A stretch of DNA of 64,000 nt from Clostridia bacterium (GTDB lineage Bacteria; Bacillota; Clostridia; Oscillospirales; CAG-272), in contig JAFVXI010000025.1 of NCBI GenBank assembly GCA_017501245.1, positions 1 through 64,000 of the forward strand, written 5' to 3'. Of this stretch, positions 42,715 through 52,881 are shown piece after piece. Position numbers and translations under genes: made by a program. The notes below the pieces were generated by a model, which worked only from the letters and a program-made list of their open reading frames with translations, searched no databases and had not been told where the DNA came from. Numbering within the stretch: the first letter of the stretch is position 1; every line of letters begins with the position of its first letter.

Positions 42715-45700
42715 ATGTCAAAAAGACTTATTTGTTTGCTTTTGCTCGTCGCAATGCTGTGTCCCGTATTGCTTGCGGCATGCGATTATATTGCCCCGGA
42801 TCTCCCGTTTGTAAACGAGACGCCCGGTGAGCCTGATGCCGACGGCGGCGGAGAAACGCTACAGATCCTCAAGAGCAACGCCAAGCTCACTCAGGATCAG
42901 CTTCTCTCCCGCATAAAGGCGGAGCGCCTTATCGAAAACGGAGGATACACCGACGACGATCCGATAGTAGCGATCATAACGCTCCCCGGTGCCTCCCTTA
43001 TCGACAGCTATATTGAGTTGCAGGCGCCCGGCAGCGTGTCGGACTTCGTTCATTCGGAGGAGGGAAGAGCTCTTGAGGATGCGATCCTCGACGAGCAGGA
43101 GGCCCTGACCCGTGAGCTTTACGCCGAGGGGCTGATATCCGAGGTGGCTTACAGCTATTCCACCGTTATGAACGGAATTGCAGTCCACACAACCTATGGC
43201 AATTTCAAAAAAATATCCGAAAAGAATAACGTGTATCAGACCATAATGTCCGACACGTTCAACCGTCCTCTGGCTCTTGAAGGAACAGACGCCTCCGGCA
43301 TCGTCAACCCCGTTGACGTTTATCCCACCGGAATCTTCAATTCCTCCTCAGCCGTTTCCCAGACGGGTGAGCACTTTACGGGAAAGCATACGGCTGTTGC
43401 TGTGCTTGACTCGGGCTTTGACTGCGAGCACACCGTCTTCCAGAATAAGCCTGCAGGCGAGCTTCTTATCACTCAGCAGCTCGTGTCCTCCATCCTTGCG
43501 GACACGACCGCCATCAAGCTTGACAAAACGCTCGAGCTTATGGACGTTTATTACAGTGATAAGATCCCCTTCGTGTTCGACTATGCGGACAAGGACAAGA
43601 ACGTAAACCCATACGATTCCGAGCACGGAACGCACGTTGCGGGCATTATCGGCGGCCTTGACGACACCATCACGGGCATCGCGGTTGACACGCAGCTCGT
43701 ACTGATGAAGGTTTTCCCCGACCTTGACGACGGCGGAAAGACCGAGGATATCTTAGCGGCGCTCGAGGACGCAGTCCTGCTTGGCGTTGACGCTATCAAT
43801 ATGTCGCTCGGCTCCTCCTGCGGCTTTTCAAGAGAGGCGGACGGCGACGCTATCAACGCCGTTTACGACAAGATCAACGAGAGCGGCATCAGCCTTATCT
43901 GCGCCGCCAGCAACAGCTACAGCTCGGCTTACGGCGGCGAGGGCGGTAACACCAATAAGGCAACCAACCCCGATTCCGCTACCGTTGGCTCTCCCTCCAC
44001 CTATCCCGGTGCGCTTTCGGTCGCCTCCATCAGCGGAACGAAGAGCAAGTACATCGTTGCAAACGATAAGCAGATCATATTCTTCACCGAATCAAACGAC
44101 ATCTCCGGCGATCCTAACGATTTCTTCGCCGAGTTGAATATAGGCGTGGGCGACGGTCAGACGCAGTCCATGACCTTTGAATACGTAACCATCCCCGGCG
44201 TCGGTATGAAGGCAAACTACGCAGCCTTCTCCAAGGACGAGCTGAAGGGCAAGATCGCCCTCGTCAGAAGAGGTGAAAACACCTTCGAGGACAAGGCTCT
44301 CCAGGCAAAGCTCGCGGGAGCTGCCGCCTGCATCATCTACAACTACGTAGAGGGCGACATCCTCATGTCCATGGGTAAGACCGATCATATCCCCACCATC
44401 TCTATCTCAAAGGAGGACGGCGCAGTCCTCTCCGAGACCCCGAGAGGAACCATTACCCTGACTTATCAGAATCAGGCAGGCCCCTTTATGTCTGACTTCT
44501 CGAGCTGGGGTCCCACACCCGACCTCAAGCTCAAGCCCGAGATCACCGCTCACGGCGGAAACATTCTTTCCTCCGTCCCGGGCGGCGGCTACGACGAGCT
44601 GAGCGGCACCTCTATGGCAACGCCGAACCTCTGCGGCATCGTAGTGCTGATCCGTCAGTATCTCAAGGAAAAGTATCCCGACTACAACTATCAGCAGATC
44701 TCCGTTATGGCAAATCAGATGCTGATGTCCACCGCAACCATCATCGTTGACCAGCAGGCAAACCCCTACTCCCCGAGAAAGCAGGGCGCAGGACTTGCCA
44801 GCCTTGCAAACGTGGTCAGCACCAAGGCTTACCTCACGGTTGATGGCATCGACCGTACCAAGCTCGAGCTTGGCGACGATAAGGAAAAGCTCGGTGTATA
44901 CGAGATGACCTTCTCGGTCGTTAACCTCTCCTCCGACACCCTCACCTACGATCTCTCGCTCATCGCCATGACCGAAACCGTGTCTAAGTCCGACAGCGAG
45001 TACGTAGCGGAGAAGTCTCAGATCCTCGGCGGCAGCACCGCCTTTACGGTAAGCGGAGGCTCGCTCTCGGGCAGCCTTCTCACCGTCGGCGCTAACGAGA
45101 CCGTTGAGGTCACCGCAGTCTACACTATGGCAGACGCCGATAAGGCGATGATCGACCGCCTCTTCGCTAACGGTATGTTCGTCGAGGGCTTCGTCGAGCT
45201 TAATGCGGCTTACGACGGCGGCATCGACCTTAACATCCCCTTCCTCGCCTTCTTCGGCGACTGGACGCAGGCTCCCATGTTCGATAAGACCTACTACGAG
45301 GTAGAGTCCGAGGCGCACAACGCCGCTATCGACGATGAGGATAAGCTCAAGGCGGATTACTACGCAACGACCCCCTACGGATCCTATTATTATAACTACA
45401 TAATTCCCCTCGGCACCTATCTCTACGACGTGGATACCGAAATGTACGACGCTATCCCCGCCACCGAGGAGCATATTGCCATGTCGGATACGCTTGGCAC
45501 CATTGACGGCCTCTCCGCCGTCTACGCAGGCCTGCTCAGAAATGCAAAGACCATGAGCTACGTCATCACCGACAAGGCTACGGGCGAGGAGATATGGCGC
45601 AAGGAGGTCATCAACGCCAACAAGGCTTACTTCGTCAGCGCACCCGTTCCTAACTACGAGTTCCTTAACCTCAAGTCGCATCAGCTCGGCCTCGTGAACA

Positions 45701-48700
45701 ACCGTGAGTATACCTTCCTCATGGAAGGAACGCTCGACTACGGTGACGGCGGTGCGGCAAGCAATATCCGAAATCACTTTACCTTCGATTTTTACCTCGA
45801 CAACGAAGCACCCGTGCTTAAGGACGTAAAATACGAAAAGGAGTATGATAAGACGCTTAAGAAGGATCGTTATTACCTCACGATGACGATCTATGACAAC
45901 CATTATGTACAATCTATCACTCCCATCACCTTTACGTCATCTCAGACCTACGCCTTCCTTAGCGAAAATCCCATTCCCGTTTACAGCGAAAAGGGTCAGG
46001 ACAACGTCGTTCGCATAGAGATCACCGACTATCTTGAGGATCTTTATAAGGATGAGCTTATCACCTCCGCATTGTCGTTTTCTATCGACGACTATGCGCT
46101 CAACTCCAACATCTATATCTGTCAGCTCCCCGGCACCAAGGGAGAGTTCAAGTTCACAAAGGACGGCACCGAGGACGGCACCGATCTATCTATCCTCACT
46201 CTCTACGAGGGCGAGGTCGTGGATCTCACCCGTTATCTCTACACCTCCGACACCTCCGTTGACGCCTTCAAGGACTACCTCCGTTATCTTAACTGGGAGT
46301 CCTCGAACGAGAAGGTAGCCACCGTAAAGGATGGCGAGATCCTCGGAGTCAAGGCGGGCAGAACCACCGTAACGGTAACCGAGCAGCTCGACGGAAAACA
46401 GACTAATCTTCTTATCAACGTCAAGGCTCGCCCCGAGGGCGAGAGGAGCGGACGTGCCGTCAGCCCGAAAAAGGCTGTGGATAACGTTGCCGACGAGTAC
46501 GTTGAGTCGATCCGCTTCAGCTATTTCGACACGATATTTGCCTATTCCCGCGCTGCGCAGACGAGCAAGATCGGCGAAACCGGCGACAGGCATTATATGT
46601 CGGCTATGGAGGGCGGAGGCATCAGCTTTTACCCGGGTGAAAAGATCCAGCTGTTCTATGATCTCGATCCCTGGTACGTGGCGGATAAATACCCCGTCAC
46701 CTTCACCTCAACCAATGAAAACGTCGCTATCGTAGACGAGGAGGGCGTGGTAACAGCCCTCAAAAAGGGAAGCACCACCATTCAGGCAAGGCTTGAGGGC
46801 TCCTCGTTGCGTGCAAGCGTCAAGATCACGGTCAATAGCGAGTTCGTTATTGAAAACCGTACCCTCGTTGCATATAAAGGACTTGGCGGCGAGGTCGTTA
46901 TCCCCAACGATGAGGGAATTCTTTACATCGGTCCCTTCGCCTTTTGCCTCTACGACACAGACAACACCGTGGAGCTGACCGAGGAGGACTACGACGCTAA
47001 CAAGATCCCCTCGACAAACACCACCGTCACCTCCGTGGTCATCCCCAACACCGTTCAGGAAATTCAGAAGTACGCATTCTATAACTGCGTAGGACTGAGA
47101 AGCGTAACTATCCCCTCCTCGGTGCGCTTTATCCGTGAGTACGCCTTTTACGGCGACGGAAAGCTCGAGGACGTAGACCTCTCGAACATCGAGGCGATTG
47201 GCGCAAGAGCCTTCTGTGGCTGTTCTAAGCTCACGCTTGACCCCGAGGTAGACCTTCGCAAGACCTATGCCATCGGCGAGAGAGCGTTTGAGGACTGTAC
47301 GGCGATCACCTCCGTTGACCTCACCACCCTCCGCAACACAGGCAAGGAGGCGTTCAAGGGCTGCACGGGGCTTGAGACCGTCGTATTCGGCGAAAAGACC
47401 AAGCTCTCCTTCGCAATGTTTGCTCAGTCCGGCGTAAAGCAAGTAGTGCTTTACGAAACGCTTGAGATCCCGGATTACTGCTTTGCCGAATGTGCTGAGC
47501 TTGCGTCCGTAACTCTTAAAAACGATATATGGAAGATAGGCTACGGCGCATTCTGCGAAAACGATAAGCTCACGAGTGTCCTCTTTGAGGGCAGCGTTGA
47601 CATCATAGGCGAGCAGGCGTTCTACGATTGCCCCGAGCTGAAGACCTTTACGCTACCCGATTCCGAGGTAACTCTTGATAATTATTGCTTCCTTGACTGC
47701 ACAGGGCTCGAGTGCCTTGTCTTTGGTCAGAACACCCTGATCAAGGATATAAACGGCGCCGCCTTCCAGTCCACGGCTATCAACACCTTTACCGTAGATG
47801 AGGATAATCCCTATTACAGCGTGTCAGCTGACGGCAAGCTCCTCCTTTCGAAGGATGGAAAAACCGTTTATCTTGCCGCCACGGGCGCAGATTTCGGCGA
47901 AAGCTACACTGTCTCTGCCGACGTGGTGGGGAAGGGTGCATTCTGCGGCATAGGCATCAAGCATCTTATCTTTACTGATCCCGACACGGTGATCTCCGAC
48001 TACGCCTTTGCAAACTGCGAGGCGCTCGAGTCGATCACCTTCCCCGCCGAGGGCGTCGCCTCTATTGGCAACAGCGCCTTCCGCTATGCTGAAAAGCTAA
48101 CCTCCGTCGTTCTCACGAACGTAAAGCAGGTCGGCGACTACGCATTTTCTAACACCGGGCTTACCGAGGTCGTCCTCGCCGAGGGCGCAACCTACGGAGA
48201 GGGAGCGTTCTTCTCCTCTAAGCTCGAAAACGTAACCGTAGGCAAAAACTCAAGCTTCGGCATGGGCGCCTTCCAGAGATGCACGGCTCTTAAGGAGGTC
48301 GTTATGCCCGCCGAGGGCGGAGTCACCTTTGGCGAGAGCTGCTTCGCCTACGACACAGCCCTTGAAACCATCGATCTTACGACGATGAGAGAGATCGCCG
48401 ATCAGACGTTCTTCGAATGCACGGCACTCAGAAGAGCGGATATGCAGGCTGCGATAAGCATCGGCGCTTACGCCTTTGCAGACTGTGCTTCGCTTTACTA
48501 CGTCCGTTTCCCCGTCGTTGAGGTCATCGGAGAGGGAGCGTTCAGCCAGTACGAGCAGTACGGTCAGGCGCCCATCTTTGGCGGCACGGGGCTTGACGGC
48601 GAGGGCAAGACCGCCCTCATCCTTCCCGAAACGCTCACCTACCTTGGCGACGGCGCCTTTATCGGTTGCACGGGCATCGAGGTCGTAGTGTTTGAGGGCA

Positions 48701-50493
48701 ATCGCCTTACTCCCCCCTCCATGGATGGCAAGACCGAGGAGGAAAAGGCTGAAAAGTATTGGAACTATCTATTCGCCTACTGCGAAAACCTTAACGAGGT
48801 CGTATTGCCCGAGGCTATGACCCGCATCGGAAAGTACGCATTCGCAGGCTGTAAGGCGCTTGAGGTCATCAATCTCTCAAAGGTCACCGAGATCGACGAG
48901 CTTGCGTTTTACGAGTGCGTTTATCTTGAAGAGGTCGAGCTTTCATCGGTAGAGTCGATCGGCTTCGCCGCCTTCACCGGCTGTAGCTTCCTTGAGAGCA
49001 TAGGAAGCACACCTAAGCTCAAGGAGGTTGCAGATCACGCCTTCAGCGGCACGGATCTTAAAGCGATTTCGGCTCCCGCACTCGAGAAGATCGGCGTTTG
49101 CTCCTTCCAGGATAACGAGAGCCTCACCGCCTTCACATTCTCTCAAAAGCTTTCTTCTATCGGCGACAGAGCCTTCTGGGGCTGCGATAAGCTCGCTGAT
49201 TTCTACCGTGACGTAAACGGCACGGCAGAAAAGAACGGCAGCATCAACGATTTTGCGGTTCTTTACGACGGCGTGCTTTACACCGTCCTTCCCTCGGGTA
49301 AGCTTCAGCTCACCGCCATTCCCGGCGGCAAGGCTATCGAGACCCTCGAGGTCACCGACGGCACCGTCCGCATCGATCAGTATGCGGGAAATCAGAACAA
49401 GAGCATCACTAAGCTGATCCTCCCGGAGTCGCTTAAGCTCATCGGAAATTACGCCTTCTATGGCTTCGACGCTCTCGAGTGCGTTGAGTTCCGATCCTTC
49501 GTCGCTCCTGCGCTTGAAAGCTCCTACATCCCCGACGCTAAGCTCGACGAGGATGACCCCGGCTTCAGCCTCTTGCAGAACTACTACGACGTATTTGAGC
49601 TTGAGCTGTGCTACTACACCTTCATCGATCTTGCGGGCAAAAAAGAGCCCATCAAGATGATCTTACCCTCCAACACCGACGTTGAGGGCTACGACGGCAT
49701 CATTTATCTCGCTGTATTCGGCAAGGCTGAGGATGCGGAGCATAGCAGCTACGTCGCAATGGATAAAACCACAAGAGATTTCATAGATCACGCCACCGAG
49801 ATCGAGGGTATCATCGAGATCACGGTCAAGCACGAGGCTCTCATAAATTCCGCAGTCGTCGCTCTCAATGCCTTGAAGCAGGATTACACCCAGTTCGGCT
49901 ATACCGAGCAGCGCTGGCAGGAGATGACCCTCGCCGTTCAGAATGCTAAGGCAAGGCTGAACAGCATCAAGCTTCAGAGCGCATCTCCCGCACTCCAGAA
50001 GCTCCAGGCGGACATCCTCGCTCTCCCCGACGCATATACCGGCGAGCTGAAGGCGACGATGGATGCGTTAAAGGCATCGATAGCGGCTCTTAAGCCCGCA
50101 GACAAGCTGCTGCTTGATCTCACTAAATACACGGCGCTTCTTTCCGCTTACGAGCAGGACGTACCCTCCGAGGATCCTGACGTCCCCGGCGACACCCCTG
50201 CCGACACACCCGCACCCGAGTTCCCCTGGGTCGGCGTTATCATCGCCGCATCTGCGGTAGCGGTAATAGCAGCCGGCGCTTGCGTATTCTTCTTAGTAAT
50301 TAGGAAGAGAAGAGTAGGCACCGACAAGGCGTCCGAGGCTGTGGATGGATCTGTGTCCACAGAAGGTAACGAGGATGTCGAAGCCATCGAAAACGACGTC
50401 GAGCCCGAGATCATAGAGACCGAAGAGCCCGACGAAGGCAACGACGAAGAAATCAACGCAAATGAAGTAAATGAGGAAGGAGATGATGAATAA
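42715..50493 (+). CDS. Giant S8 subtilase lipoprotein with PA, Big_2 and BspA-type LRR domains
   Basis: 2592 residues from ATG 42715 (AAGGAG ten bases upstream). The signal peptide ends in LLAAC. Residues ~50-200: propeptide-like region. Peptidase S8 triad: D232 (VAVLDSGFD), H304 (EHGTHVAG), S633 (SGTSMATPN), oxyanion N400 (AASNS). A PA domain (about 456-570, LVRRGENTFEDKA) is inserted, as in lactocepin/C5a-peptidase-type enzymes. Two Big_2 domains (~1160-1240, ~1310-1375). LRR_5 repeats (~1380-2260; units like VVIPNTVQEIQKYAFYNC). A helical region (~2370-2465), a membrane span (~2503-2530) and an acidic tail follow. The protease is anchored at both ends and would supply peptides to the co-encoded Opp transporter. 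Confidence 0.9.
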   Translation: MSKRLICLLLLVAMLCPVLLAACDYIAPDLPFVNETPGEPDADGGGETLQILKSNAKLTQDQLLSRIKAERLIENGGYTDDDPIVAIITLPGASLIDSYIELQAPGSVSDFVHSEEGRALEDAILDEQEALTRELYAEGLISEVAYSYSTVMNGIAVHTTYGNFKKISEKNNVYQTIMSDTFNRPLALEGTDASGIVNPVDVYPTGIFNSSSAVSQTGEHFTGKHTAVAVLDSGFDCEHTVFQNKPAGELLITQQLVSSILADTTAIKLDKTLELMDVYYSDKIPFVFDYADKDKNVNPYDSEHGTHVAGIIGGLDDTITGIAVDTQLVLMKVFPDLDDGGKTEDILAALEDAVLLGVDAINMSLGSSCGFSREADGDAINAVYDKINESGISLICAASNSYSSAYGGEGGNTNKATNPDSATVGSPSTYPGALSVASISGTKSKYIVANDKQIIFFTESNDISGDPNDFFAELNIGVGDGQTQSMTFEYVTIPGVGMKANYAAFSKDELKGKIALVRRGENTFEDKALQAKLAGAAACIIYNYVEGDILMSMGKTDHIPTISISKEDGAVLSETPRGTITLTYQNQAGPFMSDFSSWGPTPDLKLKPEITAHGGNILSSVPGGGYDELSGTSMATPNLCGIVVLIRQYLKEKYPDYNYQQISVMANQMLMSTATIIVDQQANPYSPRKQGAGLASLANVVSTKAYLTVDGIDRTKLELGDDKEKLGVYEMTFSVVNLSSDTLTYDLSLIAMTETVSKSDSEYVAEKSQILGGSTAFTVSGGSLSGSLLTVGANETVEVTAVYTMADADKAMIDRLFANGMFVEGFVELNAAYDGGIDLNIPFLAFFGDWTQAPMFDKTYYEVESEAHNAAIDDEDKLKADYYATTPYGSYYYNYIIPLGTYLYDVDTEMYDAIPATEEHIAMSDTLGTIDGLSAVYAGLLRNAKTMSYVITDKATGEEIWRKEVINANKAYFVSAPVPNYEFLNLKSHQLGLVNNREYTFLMEGTLDYGDGGAASNIRNHFTFDFYLDNEAPVLKDVKYEKEYDKTLKKDRYYLTMTIYDNHYVQSITPITFTSSQTYAFLSENPIPVYSEKGQDNVVRIEITDYLEDLYKDELITSALSFSIDDYALNSNIYICQLPGTKGEFKFTKDGTEDGTDLSILTLYEGEVVDLTRYLYTSDTSVDAFKDYLRYLNWESSNEKVATVKDGEILGVKAGRTTVTVTEQLDGKQTNLLINVKARPEGERSGRAVSPKKAVDNVADEYVESIRFSYFDTIFAYSRAAQTSKIGETGDRHYMSAMEGGGISFYPGEKIQLFYDLDPWYVADKYPVTFTSTNENVAIVDEEGVVTALKKGSTTIQARLEGSSLRASVKITVNSEFVIENRTLVAYKGLGGEVVIPNDEGILYIGPFAFCLYDTDNTVELTEEDYDANKIPSTNTTVTSVVIPNTVQEIQKYAFYNCVGLRSVTIPSSVRFIREYAFYGDGKLEDVDLSNIEAIGARAFCGCSKLTLDPEVDLRKTYAIGERAFEDCTAITSVDLTTLRNTGKEAFKGCTGLETVVFGEKTKLSFAMFAQSGVKQVVLYETLEIPDYCFAECAELASVTLKNDIWKIGYGAFCENDKLTSVLFEGSVDIIGEQAFYDCPELKTFTLPDSEVTLDNYCFLDCTGLECLVFGQNTLIKDINGAAFQSTAINTFTVDEDNPYYSVSADGKLLLSKDGKTVYLAATGADFGESYTVSADVVGKGAFCGIGIKHLIFTDPDTVISDYAFANCEALESITFPAEGVASIGNSAFRYAEKLTSVVLTNVKQVGDYAFSNTGLTEVVLAEGATYGEGAFFSSKLENVTVGKNSSFGMGAFQRCTALKEVVMPAEGGVTFGESCFAYDTALETIDLTTMREIADQTFFECTALRRADMQAAISIGAYAFADCASLYYVRFPVVEVIGEGAFSQYEQYGQAPIFGGTGLDGEGKTALILPETLTYLGDGAFIGCTGIEVVVFEGNRLTPPSMDGKTEEEKAEKYWNYLFAYCENLNEVVLPEAMTRIGKYAFAGCKALEVINLSKVTEIDELAFYECVYLEEVELSSVESIGFAAFTGCSFLESIGSTPKLKEVADHAFSGTDLKAISAPALEKIGVCSFQDNESLTAFTFSQKLSSIGDRAFWGCDKLADFYRDVNGTAEKNGSINDFAVLYDGVLYTVLPSGKLQLTAIPGGKAIETLEVTDGTVRIDQYAGNQNKSITKLILPESLKLIGNYAFYGFDALECVEFRSFVAPALESSYIPDAKLDEDDPGFSLLQNYYDVFELELCYYTFIDLAGKKEPIKMILPSNTDVEGYDGIIYLAVFGKAEDAEHSSYVAMDKTTRDFIDHATEIEGIIEITVKHEALINSAVVALNALKQDYTQFGYTEQRWQEMTLAVQNAKARLNSIKLQSASPALQKLQADILALPDAYTGELKATMDALKASIAALKPADKLLLDLTKYTALLSAYEQDVPSEDPDVPGDTPADTPAPEFPWVGVIIAASAVAVIAAGACVFFLVIRKRRVGTDKASEAVDGSVSTEGNEDVEAIENDVEPEIIETEEPDEGNDEEINANEVNEEGDDE

Positions 50494-52841
50494 TGAAAAG
50501 AATTGTTAGCATTATTCTTGTTTTAGCGCTTGCGCTCGCATCTCTAGCCTCCTGTGTTACCGAGCCGAAGGCTCTGTCAGCTCCCACTAACGTCAGCCTC
50601 TCCGACACCGGTCTTATCACCTGGGATGCGGTTGAAGGCGCCGAGAGCTATACTGTCACTATAAACGATAAGAGCTACGAGACCGAAACTAATTCCTATC
50701 AGGTAACGAGCCTGAAGGTGGACTTCACCTATTCCGTCGTTGCAAACGCAGATGGATATCTCAGCTCTCCTCCCTCCGAGGAGGGCACCTACCGGGTTCC
50801 TTACGTCCCCCCCGTTGACACGACGCCGGATATAGCCGTTGCCATCAGCGGCAAGTCCGAGGTCCGCTACGGAACGCCGATCACACTTTCGGCAACCGTT
50901 TCCGGCACCGAGGATCAGACGGTCATGTGGACGGTGGTGAGCGGCGGCGAGCTGGTAGAGCTTGACGCCATCTCGGGCAAGCTCAGTGCCAAGTCGCTTA
51001 ACGAGGGCGGCATCGTCGAGGTGCGTGCCACCAGCTTGGCTGACGAATCCTGCTACGGCTCTAAGGTCATCACGGTATTGACTCCCCCCGAGCTTACCCA
51101 GGATATGATCGACCTTCTGGCAACTCAGACGAAGCTCGGCTTCGAGGGCTTTATCAACATTTCGCTCTATACCATAGGCGTGATGGAGAAGTTCTATATG
51201 TCCTCCTCCACCACCGTCAAGACCTCGCTCGACGGCGAGCATTGGTATGCGGAATACGATAACCTCGATCTCGGCATCGTCTCTCAGCTCTATTTCAAAA
51301 ACGATAACGGCATCGCCTCTCAGGTCGGCGTAAGCTTCGAAAACAACGAGGAATACGCTCCCATGCTCGACGAAAACGGCAGTAAGGTCACCTGGATAGA
51401 CTCCGGTCTATACAACAACTTCGTCGGCCTCACCGTCTCCGACTTCGAGTTTAATGAGGAAAAGTGGTGCTACGAGTACGTTGGCTCGGACGAGGACCTT
51501 CCTCAGCGAATGGTCGCAGCCGCAAATCCCTACGACTTCAAGGCTGTAAGCCTCTCGCTCATCATTGAGGACGGAGAGATCATGGGCATCCGCGCACTCT
51601 CGGCGAGCGATTACGGTATAGCGAGCGGCTACCGTGCCGTCCAGGAGCTTACCGTAGCCGTCAACTTCGGCGAGACCGTAGAGGTTCCGACGATCTCAAA
51701 GTATCCGACCGACCCCGATGGCAACCACGATCCCCTCATCGAGGCGATCGCCAATATGCAAAGCCAAACCAACTACACTCTCGATTTCGTTGAAACCACG
51801 GCATCCTATCTCTCAAACGGATACGTTGTCTCGGGCTTCACCGAAACAGTCACCGACGACCTTTGCTACTTCGATCCCTTTAACGTAAAGTACAGCAGCG
51901 ACGGTCAGGAGATCAGAACCTACACCGAGGCTCCCTACGGCTATCTCAAGGTCAGCGACACGCTCTACAACGCCTTCTATTCAAACGGCGAGGGCAGCTT
52001 TAACGCAACCCGTGCCTGGAGCGGAAGCTTTGACGCAACTAAGCCGACCTTCAAGTTCGCAGCAGAGATCTTCACCTCCTACTATGAGGAAAAGGACGAG
52101 GACACCGATGAGGTCAAGTCCATCACCTATTACGTCGACGCTCCGATGTCGGCGGTTGCCTCCACCTTCTATTACGGAGTTGGCAACGATATCCAGCTGT
52201 ACGGCATCTTCGCTACTACGGGCTATCTCTCCTCCACCGAAACCTTCACGCCCTTCGTGGTCGTTGAGGAGGTGGACGGCATCGGCTACATCATCACCGA
52301 GGCTTGCTTCTATTTCTATATTGGAAGCATTTACGGCGTCGTCGAGATCAAATACAGTGATTTCGGCACAGCTAAGGTCGATGACGAGGAGGCCGAAAAG
52401 CTCGAGGCTCCCGCATTCGAGCACCGTGAGATCCCCACAAAGTGGAACGAGCTGACGATCATTATGTCAAATGATGAAAGCTCCATCGAGGAGGATAAGG
52501 AGATGAGGGCAGACCTAGCTCTCGTGGAATTCTTTGGTGATCCCGATATGGCACAAAAGCTTCCGTTCTTCGGCGCCGTCCTCGGCGACACCTACGGCTT
52601 TGGCCTCACGACCTTCCATCTGCCGAGCGGCTCGGATTCCGCAAAGCCGGCGATAGTATTCTACTACGACGTGCCCCTCGATATGGATTATTCAATCGAC
52701 GACTCACTCGCAAAGGTTAACGAATTCCTCGTTGAGGAAGGCTTCACACGCAACGCACGAGGCGAATTTGTAAAGGGTAATTTACATATTTCTCCTCTTG
52801 ACGTTAGTTTGGACTTTACCATTTATGTATGGATCGAATAA
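50493..52841 (+). CDS. Large lipoprotein with FN3-like and Big_2-like domains
   Basis: 782 residues; the ATG overlaps the previous stop by one base (TAATG), AAGGAG upstream. The signal peptide ends in LASC (Cys about 21). Residues ~28-105: FN3-like (APTNVSLSDTGLITWDAVEG, YTVTINDKSYET). Residues ~110-205: Big_2-like (TPITLSATVSGTEDQTVMWTVV). The rest, ~550 residues, is an unrecognised beta-rich region with SYLSNGYVVSG and STFYYGVGNDIQLYGIFA. It ends in a compact domain (KVNEFLVEEGFTRNA...DFTIYVWIE) that resembles the end of the next protein. Probably a surface ligand-binding protein. Confidence 0.75.
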   Translation: MKRIVSIILVLALALASLASCVTEPKALSAPTNVSLSDTGLITWDAVEGAESYTVTINDKSYETETNSYQVTSLKVDFTYSVVANADGYLSSPPSEEGTYRVPYVPPVDTTPDIAVAISGKSEVRYGTPITLSATVSGTEDQTVMWTVVSGGELVELDAISGKLSAKSLNEGGIVEVRATSLADESCYGSKVITVLTPPELTQDMIDLLATQTKLGFEGFINISLYTIGVMEKFYMSSSTTVKTSLDGEHWYAEYDNLDLGIVSQLYFKNDNGIASQVGVSFENNEEYAPMLDENGSKVTWIDSGLYNNFVGLTVSDFEFNEEKWCYEYVGSDEDLPQRMVAAANPYDFKAVSLSLIIEDGEIMGIRALSASDYGIASGYRAVQELTVAVNFGETVEVPTISKYPTDPDGNHDPLIEAIANMQSQTNYTLDFVETTASYLSNGYVVSGFTETVTDDLCYFDPFNVKYSSDGQEIRTYTEAPYGYLKVSDTLYNAFYSNGEGSFNATRAWSGSFDATKPTFKFAAEIFTSYYEEKDEDTDEVKSITYYVDAPMSAVASTFYYGVGNDIQLYGIFATTGYLSSTETFTPFVVVEEVDGIGYIITEACFYFYIGSIYGVVEIKYSDFGTAKVDDEEAEKLEAPAFEHREIPTKWNELTIIMSNDESSIEEDKEMRADLALVEFFGDPDMAQKLPFFGAVLGDTYGFGLTTFHLPSGSDSAKPAIVFYYDVPLDMDYSIDDSLAKVNEFLVEEGFTRNARGEFVKGNLHISPLDVSLDFTIYVWIE

Positions 52842-52881
52842 CAGTACTAAAAAAGGAAAGGTATAAGAAAGGTACAAAAAG

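Noticed and set aside
44407..45912. 501-codon open frame on the - strand inside the subtilase gene
   Set aside because: The opposite strand encodes the conserved S8 catalytic Ser region; this frame has no recognisable motif or ribosome site.
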